The notes under the pieces were generated by a model that saw only the letters and a program-made list of their open reading frames with translations, searched no databases and had not been told where the DNA came from. A stretch of 29,353 nt of DNA, from positions 1-29,353 of the forward strand of contig LRSR01014539.1 of NCBI GenBank assembly GCA_001579985.1. Reading direction: 5' to 3'. Shown one piece after another: positions 8,437-18,546 of this stretch; within the stretch, counting starts at the first letter, position 1; each line of letters starts with the position of its first letter. The position numbers and the translations under genes are program-made. The stretch is from Hypsibius dujardini (Eukaryota; Tardigrada; Eutardigrada; Parachela; Hypsibiidae).

Positions 8437-9970
8437 ATGCCGCTGGAAATGCCCTCGTCGCTGGGGGTCCTTGTACTTTGTGTGGCGATTTTTTGCTGCC
8501 AGGCTGTGTTGCCGCCGCCACTGCCGGACATCAGACGTTCCAATTCAGTGACGACGACGACGACGACGACGACAACGACGAAGGTCCACACGACAGCCCA
8601 GCCAGTGGTCTCTTCCACGACAACAACAAAGAAGCCAGCAACGAATCACCGTAACAAGACCAGCATCAGTGTGAAACCGTTTCCGCGGTACGGACCCTGT
8701 ACCACACCCTACGGCGCTAAGCCGATGGACTTGCCGGATATTGGGTTGGACTATGAGCTGGAGCTGGAGGGAACGCTGACGGACGCCAACCTGACCTATA
8801 AAACTGCCACTTTTTCCGACGGACCCCTGCAACGCGGTGTCGTCGCAATAGATTTAATGGACGGAAGAAAGGAGATTATCTTATATGATCTCAAGTCTGC
8901 GACGACGTTTCACGTCGGAGGTACAGTTCCGACAAACGCGGACAGTTTTAACAAAAGTATCGGTTTCACGATTGCATCAGAACATTCATCCAAGTGTTCG
9001 GCATGCGCACATCGTGTCTGCCTGTATGTACTTATATTTCTGCCAGTCTGCCTGCCTGCTTGTCTGCCTGCCTGACTGGCTACCTGCCTGTCTGTCTGGC
9101 GGTCTGTCTATTTGTGCGTCTGCCTACCTGCCTGTCTGTTTGTGCGTCTGCCTGTCTGCCTGTCTGCTTGTCTGCATGTCTGCTTCTCTTTCAAAGCCCG
9201 TCTGTCTATCAGCCCTCTATCAGTCTGTCTAGTGTCTAGATATTTTTACGCACTCAGACACTTTCAGTTTCGTGCAAGACGAGTACTGCTTTCCGCTTCT
9301 GAGTTATGAATGATCATGCGTAGTGCTCTGTTTCTGATGTAGGCCGAACATGACACTTTCAAACCTGTCTTGATATATCGAACGAACGTTCGAAACGCAT
9401 GCTGTTACTTTTTGTAACGTTTTGGATTTGTCTCTGCAGATCAAAACTGCACTTCCGAGCCTCTCAGTCAGACCGTTTGTAACCCACTGGCCTACTTTAT
9501 GCTGCGAAATCTGAATAGTAGCAGTGGTAGTCCGGCTTGCAAGTTCGAGCCGTCCAAACCGGTGTCCTTGGGCGCGGAGACGGTCCGCGGGATTCCATCA
9601 CACAAGTGGCAGCACTGTCTGCGGCTGCAAAATGAAGGGGAAAAATTCCTGTTCCGACTCACATATTTTTTCCGTCTAAATTTCTTTTCTTCGAATCCTG
9701 CGCGTCAGTACATTCCGGTTCGATTGGAAGTGGAACGCTTCTTGCATCCGTATGGTAAGTCACTGAAAACACCTGAAAACATACGCCGCCAGTACCACAG
9801 TCTGATAGACATTCGGAGGCACATAATACTTCTTTACGCAAGGAAGAAGTGGTTCCCATTAAACAGATACGTTGTAGAAGCAAACCGGCAGCCTAACAGA
9901 CAACCAAACAGGCAGCCAAATAGACAAACAAACGTACAAACAGTCAGTCTGTCAGGCTCAGCAGACAGGC

Positions 9971-10029
<59 letters not shown>

Positions 10030-10531
10030 TCTTTGTACATGCAGACCGGCGGATTAAAGAGAGCGATTGGTTGCGAAAGAAGAATTCACTGGGCGGCTAT
10101 TGTATGCGCGCTGCGACCTTTGGGAACGCTCTTTTCATTAACAAAAACAATGATTCTATCTCCGCAGGAGCCCCGGAAATGTCGTCAACCAATGCCTCCC
10201 GTCAAGACGTCGTTTTCGATTTCATCTCATTCCGGTCGCGACTGAAGAACCGATCGATATTCCAGGTACTTGTTTCTGATTATAGTTGCTCGTAATTATA
10301 AAGAGCAATCGCTGGGGATATCATTGCATAAGAGGGAAGGAAGGTACCCTCTGCCGACATTTCCCTCGCGCTTCCCCCTCGCCCCAATCTCTCTTTCTCT
10401 CTCTTTCTCTCTTCCGTAATAAAATAGGCGAGGGAGTATTCGACTTGCCGCGGCTGGAACAACACCTCGAGCGCCTGAAGACCCCGGTGGAAGGGACTCA
10501 CGTTACACACTCCACCGTCATCGCCCTTTAA
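8437..10531 (+). CDS. Secreted Thr-rich LolA-like domain protein
   Basis: Exons 8437-8920, 9440-9754, 10168-10265 and 10433-10531 give 996 bp (331 aa plus stop), phases 1, 1, 0. Residues 1-23 form a signal peptide (hydrophobic core GVLVLCVAIFCC). Residues 39-48 are ten consecutive Thr encoded by ACG/ACA/ACT, in a Thr/Pro/Lys linker that looks O-glycosylated. The rest resembles the LolA-like domain of secreted or membrane proteins in invertebrates: QRGVVAIDLMDGRKEIILYD, the signature TVRGIPSHKWQHC (209-221), LTYFF, IPVRLEVERF and VVFDFISFRSRLKNRSIF. Several NxS/T sites are present. Function of this family is not known; lipid or hydrophobic-ligand binding is inferred from the fold name only. 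The 3' end is uncertain. Acceptors after 10427 and 10432 give different tails (a 16-residue tail ending SSA, or GVFDLPRLEQHL... ending TVIAL), and intron retention gives VLVSDYSCS. I chose 10433 because the FDLP segment looks family-like. The start ATG follows a splice acceptor at 8432. Confidence 0.72.
9041..9235. repeat. CTGT/CTGC tract in LolA-like intron 1
   Basis: About 195 bp of CTGTCTGC-type repeats on the plus strand within intron 1 (8921-9439), ending in TCAGTCTGTCTAGTGTCTAG. It is complementary in sense to the CAGA tract of the next intron. Confidence 0.88.
9887..10029. repeat. CAGA tract in LolA-like intron 2
   Basis: A degenerate leader (CAGCCTAACAGACAACC...) followed by a nearly perfect (CAGA)n run from about 9967 to 10028, inside intron 2 (9755-10167). 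The pure run suggests recent expansion and probable length polymorphism. Confidence 0.92.
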
Positions 10532-11028
10532 CGTGTGCGTGTTCTTCAGCGCCTGATTACCGGGCGGGCGACAAGGAATTACAGTATACGAGGCACTCTG
10601 CTCTGCCGGGAGACAAAATCAATACAGACACAAACAGGGCGCGGCTTCCTACCTCCATTTTTTGTTGTTAATTAAATCGTTGTTATTATTCATGCGAAAC
10701 GTGGTTACGAATGGTGCGATTTCATTACCACCTTCTCTTCTTCCCATTCCCACTCCCACAAGGATGCGAATAGGTGGCCCCATAGGTGATGCGGATGCTA
10801 CATTTATGATTACTTTCCTGTTACCAATATCTTCCTCTAATGGCCGCTACATTGCCGCAAAGCTGTAGTATAACTGCTGACATACACATGACCTCAAGCG
10901 AGAAATGTCCTGGTTATTTTTACCTTCTTACAATCCCAATGACGTCATCCGCAACATGGTGGTGTGGTGTCGTGTGCTTGCTGGACAGTTCTCGGAATGT
11001 AATAGTACCAAAACAGACACACAAAGTA
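10532..11028. other. No gene seen; 3' flank of LolA-like gene
   Basis: Downstream sequence of the secreted-protein gene. ATTAAA at about 10670 is a possible poly(A) signal. No exon or repeat of note before the inverted repeat at 11029. Confidence 0.4.
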
Positions 11029-11326
11029 CAGCTGGCGGAGAAACTTGCTACGGTTCGCCAGCCGTTGATTGATTTGGTGTAGTATGCGAAAAGCTTGATT
11101 GATTTCGTGCCACAAGACACATAACGTTATCGGATTGGTGAATAAACGATTGATTGATTGGTGAATTGACTGACTTGATCCCTGATAGGTGAATGGTCGA
11201 TTGATTGATCAAACCAAGAAATTGCACTTCACTGGCCAAATCATCAATCAATGCTTTTCCATTTTGCACATACTACACTAAATCAATCAATGCCTGGCGA
11301 ACCGTAGCAAGTTTCTCCACCAGCTG
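11029..11326. mobile_element. Long inverted-repeat (foldback) element
   Basis: About 298 bp whose ends are inverted copies: left CAGCTGGCGGAGAAACTTGC then TACGGTTCGCCAG; right, read inward, CAGCTGGTGGAGAAACTTGC then TACGGTTCGCCAG. Similarity continues through TTGATTGATTT and GTGTAGTATG for about 70 bp per arm. A TA precedes the left end (11027-11028). The interior is rich in GATT/AATC motifs. Sequence differs from the other element families here; it is non-coding and MITE-like. Confidence 0.72.
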
Positions 11327-11588
11327 TCGTATACGCTGGTATACAGTAGTACATCTAAGACTAGTTGAGCTTCGCACCCTGACTAGGATTGCGGTCTGCC
11401 GACCGCTAATGCGGGCCACGAACTGTTGAAAATAAACACACAAGGACCTCGTGTGTGTTCGCGGCAGGGGGTTTAGCTAGCATTCTGTAGAGTCCATCTC
11501 AGAGTCAAACTCTACGCAGCATTATTCGATATATATACCGAGTTATGAGCAAACACAGTGCAGGAAATACAACAACAATATGGTAATT
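11327..11588. other. No gene seen between two inverted-repeat elements
   Basis: Single-copy-looking sequence with a short palindrome-like ATACGCTGGTATAC. No coding or RNA feature supported. Confidence 0.4.
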
Positions 11589-11727
11589 CACACGCGGCCA
11601 TAAAATAGCGCTACCCGAGTTAAGCCGTTCAGCTCGTTCATTCAATGCATGCTCGGTCATTGCACGTAGTGCGTGAACGAGCTGAATGGCTTAACTCGGG
11701 TAGCGCTATTTTATGGCCAGGTGTGTG
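11589..11727. mobile_element. Inverted-repeat element, divergent copy 3 (hairpin)
   Basis: Arms 11597-11640 and 11674-11718 share GGCCATAAAATAGCGCTACC then CGAGTTAAGCC, one mismatch, then TTCAGCTCGTTCA: 44-45 bp per arm with a single difference and a 33-bp loop. Outer ends (CACACGCGG / CACACACCTGG) and the CGAGTTAAGCC core relate it to the copies at 453, 1585 and 28195, but the middle of the arm is different. A TA lies at the right end only. Confidence 0.72.
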
Positions 11728-11729
11728 TA

Positions 11730-12120
11730 TACCGTAATAATTTAACGAAAAACTTAAAGGGATTGCGAAACATAAGGACAAGTGTCCGTGCTACACTAAC
11801 TTCTCGAAGCACTTTAGTATTCCTGACTTCGAGCTGCGTGGAGCACGATGAGTCCTGACCACTGTTACTATTACTACGAGAACTGTTGGTTTCCTGTTTG
11901 TGGCTCTGGATACTAGTACAGTCATCAACTTGGTCATCGAAACGTTAGCAGCGATTCCAACCCATAGCGCACTGCGAAGTTCCACCTGGGTAGCTTATTC
12001 CGTCAAGTGCTTTTTCGGTGCTTTATCCAGCGCTTTTCCTCAACCGTCTTTACGTACCAACTGACCAACTCTCGCCATCCGCAAAGCAGGAAGAAGCCAA
12101 CTATAATCCAAAAGCCCGCC
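11730..12120. other. No gene seen
   Basis: About 390 bp without recognisable coding, RNA or repeat features. Short open frames on the minus strand here match nothing I know. Confidence 0.4.
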
Positions 12121-12750
12121 TCAATACAGCCATGGCTGGTCCAAATAAAAACCCACACCAGTGAGCGATGACGTCACATCCGGGCGGAGCCCCCGATGAA
12201 ATTTGGACCACTCACACACACCGCAACGAGGAAACGCCTCCCCTCGAACCCAATAACGATCGACCTTCAATTCTCTCCCTCCCTCTCTCTCTCTCCTCTG
12301 CTGTGTGGTAAAGGCATTTTGGCACACGAGCGAAGAAAGCGCCACTCGGAAATTCTCTCTCCCCCTGGTGCCTGCTTCGTCATTTCTCTCTGAAAGACTG
12401 CCGCGTACGAAGACCTTGCATTTTGGCTCGCACAACGCACTCTTCTTCTCCACACAACACACTCACACACAACAGAACATAACAACCACCACGACAGCAG
12501 AGCCATCATTTCCCACTTCGATTTTCCCCCTTTGGAATATTCTCTGTCGCCACGTTTCGCTCTTAAAAAACCCCTCTCAAACTCGACACAACAGGAAGAC
12601 GACGAGGAGATCCACCATTTTCTAATCCCGCGGACGATGACACTGCACCGCAGCCGTTCGCCCTTCAACGCCAGCGCATCTTGTGGAGGATTGACTCAAA
12701 TCGGTCATCTCTTCTGTTTTACCATTGTGACGTTGTATTTGTAAGGTAAG
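12121..12750 (+). promoter_or_regulatory. Candidate distal promoter / 5' UTR exon of the MiT/TFE gene
   Basis: This segment looks unlike its neighbours. It has a perfect CRE palindrome TGACGTCA at 12169-12176, a CCAAATAAAA box at about 12140, GGGCGG at 12182, pyrimidine-rich stretches, and two overlapping splice-donor matches (GTAAGG at 12740, GTAAGC at 12745). The only ATG frame just before the donor (12637) ends in TAA at 12742-12744, so if this is an exon it is probably untranslated. The downstream MiT/TFE coding exon has its own good acceptor at 20723 and so needs an upstream exon; this is the best candidate I see, 8 kb away. Cap-site or RNA data would decide. Inference only. Confidence 0.3.
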
Positions 12751-13984
12751 CTGTTAAAATTCAATTAACTCTCGCTCGCTCTCGCTCTCTTTCTCTCTCT
12801 CATGTCGGAAGTCAAAACGATCCCCCCGAAAAACGTGTGCTTACATAATGGCTGCGGAAATGCGCGATCGACCATCTGGAAGTGTGTGTGTGTGTGCACA
12901 TGTGTGCAGACTTGTGTGTACAAGTGTGGTGACGGCAAAGGGGGGGGGGGAATTATTTATTTTTTAATGGTGTGAGAATCGCGCATATGTTACAAGCAAA
13001 AATGCGAGTTTGTATATATTTTCCATTGTTTTTGTTTGGCCCGTCGGTGGGTGATTTTTCGGGCAACCTGGAATCACGGAAGGGACGCACACCATTCGAT
13101 ATCAACAACTCTGGGGGAAAATAGCATAAATAGTAGTGAAAGTGGTGGGTGAATCGATCCCGGGTGGGATAGTGTTAAACGAGTGAAAGAGAGAGAGAGA
13201 GTGAAGAGAGAGAGAGAGAGAGAGCCTAAAAAACACTGTTGTGTTTTGTTGGCTGGTTGCGTCATCTTTCCGGGCAAAACAGCTGGTCCGCGTGTGTACG
13301 CTGCGTGATCGGGTAATTCGGTCATCACTAGTTTTTCGCCCGGGATATTTCCCCGAATTCTATTCCACTACGAAATGTTTGTTGTTTTTTTGTGTTGTTT
13401 ATCATCCTCAGAAGTTATTGCAAAATGAGGATACATTTTTTGACATTGAAATTTGAATGAGCTTTTCAAGGTCACTCGCGCATTTTCCATTTTTTATTCT
13501 TCCATGTGCTGCGTTATGATTTTATAGCCCATTTGAATGGTTATGCATACACGTCTTTTCCCATTTTGAAGCCACAGTGCATCCTTAAATTTGAGTTATT
13601 TAATTTTAATTGCAAAAAAATAGGATTCCTGTGACTTTTATCCGTTATTTGTACGATGAGTGTTTAAAGCGGCGGATGCGGAAGTGTGCGGAGGTCCTAC
13701 GACAAAGCACCGAAGCGTGAATGGAAATCCATCGCTTCCGGGGTACATTGGGAAGTTTGTCGTACGCGCACAGGCAATAAGCACAGCGATAGAGCACAGC
13801 TATCGATTTTCAGAGTTCGTGGCCGTGGTGGCGCGCGGTTTGCGAAAACGTGAACTTGAATTTTTTCCCCTCTCGCTCGTGCCTTCCGTATAGCCGCTCA
13901 CTTAGGCAGGAAGATTATAGTGACAGGTTTGCTCTTCCCCGCTCTCGTCGTCATCATCATCAGCCTCAATCGCGCGAACCACGC
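12751..13984. other. No gene seen; microsatellites
   Basis: Contains GT repeats near 12885-12906, a G9 run near 12941-12950, and GA repeats at 13187-13224. No exon I can defend. Confidence 0.45.
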
Positions 13985-14054
13985 TACACACACACACACA
14001 CAGACACACAAAGACACACACACACAGACACACACAGACACACACACACACAGA
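13985..14054. repeat. CA/ACAG microsatellite
   Basis: Seventy bases of (AC)n interrupted by AGAC units, followed by ordinary sequence. Confidence 0.9.
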
Positions 14055-14229
14055 GTAATACACATTCCATTTACGCGATTGATCGCTTTTGCAGCTCGCT
14101 TTCGCTTTCTTCTTTTCCCGGTAATAATAAAAGCGTGCGCCACTTTATTTTGGTTTTTTTTCGACTCTTCCCTTCTCCTCTGCTTTGCTCTGCCGATGCC
14201 ACGCACTACTGTGTGCATGTTTGTCTTAG

Positions 14230-14372
14230 ACAGAGAGAGAGAGAGTGTGAGTGAAAGAGTGAGAGAGGAAAACAAGACAACGCGCTCAGCTGGATTTTGT
14301 GTGTGATGGGTTCTTCACTTGAGATTAGAGCGAGAGAGAGAGAGAGGGAGAGAGAGAGAGAGAGAGAGGGAG
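14230..14372. repeat. GA-rich microsatellite cluster
   Basis: Two (GA)n blocks, about 14231-14272 and 14330-14372, separated by about 60 bp of non-repetitive sequence. The second is the purer. Confidence 0.85.
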
Positions 14373-15351
14373 AGAAGGCGCGCGCGAAATGGCAAACCGT
14401 GGCAAACCACGTTTCTTGAAGTTTACACGGCCGTGACTGCAGAAGAAGAAGTGACTGTGTGGTGTGTGTGCGCGGCGAGGCCATTTTTAGCACTGCCGCG
14501 CGAAATTCACCCCGCGAGCCAGTTCTTCACAAAACCTAACGCAGTGGACGAATGTGTTCCGTTCTCTATAGTGCACACACACAGTAGTACGGCAGAGTAC
14601 CGTATCGGACTATCAGTGGCGGTTTTCCGGTTGTTGGTCCTTTGCCAAAAAATCGTTTGTCAAACAGAAAGAGAAGAGATAAAAACGCGCCCCAAATTAT
14701 TTACTGTCGTCCTCATCATCAACTGTCCCCCGGAATACAATCGCAATGTCATTATATACACGCTCGACTTGAACTTGCTAGTGTTCGGCGACAAAATTTC
14801 AGTACTCGAATTTAAATGCAGAATATAATTGGATTGCAGAATCAAGGTGTAGGGAGGGGGAGGGGCAAAAAGGGTTAGGGGAAGGGTACTTGCAGCTCTC
14901 CGGTCTAGTAGCGAACGAACGGTACACTGCGGGTAAATTTGTGGTTGTTGGTACTTACGCTCTGGCCTGATGTGTTTGATACGTGGACAGCAATGCTAGT
15001 GCTAAAATGATTTTGGTGCAACGCCGACCATATGATCGATCAATCAACGAATGAGGGCTCCCATCAAAGTTGGGGTGTGCAATCGATTGATTGATTGGTT
15101 CGGTCAACAAGCCGTCAATTTAAGGTCAATGATCCGAAGGTTCCCGGGTTCAAACAGACACCTCAAAATGATTGCAAGAGGGACGCCAATCAATCCGGAC
15201 GCATAGTCTCTTGATAGTATTTTATCTCTTGTCTGTTCGCATGAGTTTGTACTCGGGGAGCCAGATTAAGGGGATTTTTTAAGTGGTTACTATATGCATG
15301 ACTATAATGCTGCAATGGGTTCCTCCTCCTTCCTCGTCCAACTTTCCGTTC
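14373..15351. other. No gene seen; GATT motifs
   Basis: Near 15035-15105 is a cluster of ATCAATCA/GATTGATT motifs like those in the foldback elements, possibly a decayed copy. GGTTCAAAC near 15147 resembles a pol III B box but has no matching A box or cloverleaf. Confidence 0.4.
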
Positions 15352-15665
15352 ATGAGTAAAATTTCTTCCCAGACACCTGCAGACCTGCTTAGGTCATTTG
15401 TGGAGAGAGATGAACGCTTCGTTATCGGCCCCGCGCCAGGAAGGACGGATAACAACCCGATCATCAGCAGGTCGGTCCAGCTCCTTGCTTGTCTATGTCA
15501 TACAGTCCGTATGTACTCTACAGTCTACACTGCATGTGAAATCATTGACCCGTCTTTGCGATCGAACCGAGGGAGAGACCGGATTGGGTAGATTGACTTT
15601 TCCTCCTGTGCAGCCACGACGAAATCGAGGCCCTATCAATCCGACAATTCCAAACTCCGACTCAA
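15352..15665 (+). CDS. Possible two-exon small ORF (weak)
   Basis: ATG 15352 opens a frame containing TPADLLRSFVERDERFVIGP and GRTDNNPII up to a possible donor at 15471 (CAGCAG|GTCGGT). Joining to the acceptor CTGTGCAG ending at 15613 continues in frame with SHDEIEALSIRQF and stops at TAA near 15663. The total would be about 57 residues, charged and without a signal peptide or known domain. The donor is not a strong consensus and no homology is recognised. It could equally be non-coding. Confidence 0.2.
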
Positions 15666-17572
15666 TAAACGTGCCCCGGCCCGTCAAGGTCGAAGGCCGC
15701 CCTGCACCACACGATAGGGGTCCTCGTCATCCTCGTCGTCCGTCACACAGAAGCAGCGACCGGATTGATGCTTTCTGTGTACTAGTAGATATTTTCTCTT
15801 CCGCGGGGGAACAACACATACACGAAATGCCAGCACGCAGTTTAGGGAGGTACTTGACCCCATCCTAGTTCCCTGGCAGCTGCTGCTGCTGGTTGCTAAA
15901 TGTGGAATGAAGTTGTTCAATTCTACACGGCACTTTTTTCCCTTGACTCTCTGACAGGGGCCACAGGGGCGCCAGATTTCACTGCAGGACGACGACGACG
16001 GACTGACCGGATTCGCGAGGGTCGTCAGCGGGGGGACGACTATTTTCGGCGGTGAAATGAGAATGAGAAAGAGAGAAGGAGAGAAAAAACAACATGGAAC
16101 GAACGAACAGGCTTCCCCCGTTTGAGCTCCCCCAGCTTCCGTGTGCGCATTGAAGACCGACCTTGACATTCAAAACGTAAATATTACTCACGCTACACAC
16201 GAATGTCCTTTACAGGGCAGAGCCCTCTCCATTCCTCCTGTCATCACCATCAGCATCCTCGTCACGGTGGCCCGATCTCTTCCGCTATTAAACTCCCCCT
16301 TCCCCCATTCGTGAAAAATGGGTGGGTAAAAATGTGTATTGGGAGGGAACGCGCGCTGATTCGGGTCCGACCATGTCGAAGACTATTGGGATGCAAATGC
16401 ACGGGTCGAGGAATCAGATGTTCCTGTGGTGTGGTCAGCAGGTGTAGGGGGCGCTGCAGTTGGGATGACGGAACTGCCGTCCGTCATTCGAGCCTTGAAG
16501 CTCAAATAGCTCGAATTATTGTTATTGCTTCCTTCCAATATGAGAACATGGTCAGGAAAATTAGAATGGTTTTACATTTTTTTATCATAAAACCTGATTT
16601 CAGTCAGGGCTATAGTAAAAACTACCTAGTACTCGTAGTCTGTGATGATGGATGGATCATGGAAGCCATGTTGTGGTTGGTACTGCGCTTTGAATGGAAC
16701 TTCCCCATTTTCCGCCGCGAGTCTCAAATTTGATTGTCTCTTTGGAGATTTAATTTAATGCAAAGTTATGCTTTCATCGCGCTGATAATATTCACGAGTT
16801 TTCATTATTATGCACGTTACTGGTTATTATTTATCATTATTATCATCACGCAGTGCTGGAGACATCCACCGACATCGTGATGGCACCTCGCAATTACAGT
16901 ATAGACCCTTTATTTCCTCCGCCCATCCACCCGTCGTCCTCCTTGTTTCCTTCCATCCTTCCTTCCTTCCATTCACGACGTCATCAGTTAAATAGAAAAG
17001 GCAGATTCAAGTGTGAAATGTTGAAATGTAATGAAAATCCGACACGTACCTGTACCAGGCAATATCAGAGGCTACTTATGAAATACACCTTCAGCCCTTC
17101 ATTGCCCTTCGATCTTCTCCGTTCCCAGTCGCGAACGACCCTCCCACCCTGCACACGCGGAAGAGATGAGGTTCGCCACGTTCGCCGCATTTGTGACTTT
17201 TCTCACCGCCGCGCATTTGTCCGTCGACCTTTTCTAGCGCTCTTCTCACCTTTTGCGCAAGGCCAGGTATCTTCCCCTCGCCTAACTGGTACCTACCCTG
17301 TACATGTACCTGTCCCTACAAATTGGATTATCACAACCGATGCCGTGCGTCTAGTCTGTGTCCTCCCTCAACGGCGGAAGCAGGAGATGCTGATATTATT
17401 ACATCTACCGACATTCGCAAATGTTAATAATCAAAAATATACATTGATTTTCGTCCTCGCTCTCCTTATCTGTATACGGGCGAAAATAAAGCGTGTTTAC
17501 GTAATGCACGTTCAAAATCCTCCCGAGGGATCCCGTGTGCGAGAGGGAGAGAGGGTCCTCGCCGGCGGCGTT
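15666..17572. other. No gene seen
   Basis: Nearly 2 kb with several medium-length open frames on both strands but no family motifs or convincing splice structure. A short signal-peptide-like frame at 17167 stops after 23 codons. Confidence 0.4.
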
Positions 17573-17687
17573 TGAAAGCTACCCCGAGGATGATGATACC
17601 CCATCCCTCTATTGGGAATCGGGTGCCTCGCTCGTCGCTCCGACGTCGTGCAGTTCTTCCGCTTCTTCAATTTGGAACCTGGATTGG
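17573..17687 (+). other. Open segment with coding-like composition (weak exon candidate)
   Basis: Reads FESYPEDDDTPSLYWESG followed by a Ser-rich stretch and SIWNLDW, ending at a possible donor GTAGCA at 17688 (phase 0). The acidic-then-SLYWESG-then-Ser layout is loosely like the upstream MITF/TFE3 exon that ends in DSFYELKS. However, joining to the acceptor at 20723 in phase 0 hits a stop after 18 codons, and no strong acceptor lies just upstream. Kept only as a candidate. Confidence 0.15.
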
Positions 17688-18478
17688 GTAGCATGCACCA
17701 ACTAGTACGGGCGCCTGTGTTGGGATACGAGAACGAGAGGAGGCATACCGCACGTGTGGCACCTTTCTACATTAGTGTACATGATTGTGTTGGGATCGCG
17801 GAGACCTTGTTTCTTCCGCAAAGGCGAGACGTCGGTGATTACCGTGAAGCTCAACTGAGTAGGTAGCTACACACACACTCACACCCATGTGCGACGGGGA
17901 CGACGGGAAATTTGTGGGACATCATGCTGTGGTGCAGGGGGATTTGTTGATGACGTTAACCGGTAATTTGAGAAAGAAATATATACCGGTCATTAAAGGC
18001 CGTTTATAGGTGATCCCCCCCCCCCACATGTTTATCGGCGGGGATGGTGTTGAGTTTCGACTTTTGCCCATGGAGAAAAAGTATTTAGTGCTGAAGAGTG
18101 CGAAATTTCTCTTGAATGTATCGTACGGTAACGACCTAGGAAGACTCCGGTATGAATAATGAGATTAAAATCCTTCACATTGACAGACCATTTAGTATCA
18201 GTAAAGCTGCGAAATTTGGTTATGTTTTTTCTGGTTTTATGTGTTTTTCTCGATGAAATACATTAACTACTTACTCAAACATGCGGTGTATTCACAATAT
18301 GGTACTTTATCTGTTGATGACGCAGTAAGGGATTGTTTTTGACGATGGATGCGCGAAAATTGCACAGTCGTGTTGGAAGTGACTGTGCTTGGTCAGCAAG
18401 CTAGTGATTAGTTTTGACTGTTGTGGCTATGATGCCGCCGGAGAAGTCGTTGTGCGTGAATATACTGCAGGAATGTTA
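17688..18478. other. No gene seen
   Basis: Non-repetitive sequence apart from a C-run near 18016-18026 and an ACAC stretch near 17870. Confidence 0.4.
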
Positions 18479-18487
18479 TAGGCAGGC

Positions 18488-18546
<59 letters not shown>
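18479..18546. repeat. Pure CAGA tract
   Basis: About 68 bp of almost perfect (CAGA)n on the plus strand, in the long region upstream of the MiT/TFE coding exons. If that region is a 5' intron, this tract is intronic too. Confidence 0.92.

Noticed and set aside
9041-9235. Cys/Leu-rich open frames (CLPACLP-like) and similar ones in other tracts
   Set aside because: They are translations of CTGT/CTGC tetranucleotide repeats inside introns, not Cys-rich proteins.
15140-15160. GGTTCAAAC, tRNA/SINE B-box-like
   Set aside because: No A box at the right spacing and no cloverleaf; not called as tRNA or SINE.
15684-16169. 161-codon minus-strand open frame with an acidic DDEDDEDP stretch
   Set aside because: Composition reflects GAC/GTC-rich simple sequence; no homology recognised and no consistent splice model.
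17167-17238. 23-codon signal-peptide-like frame (MRFATFAAFVTFLTAAHLS)
   Set aside because: Stops at TAG straight after the hydrophobic segment and no in-frame donor precedes the stop.
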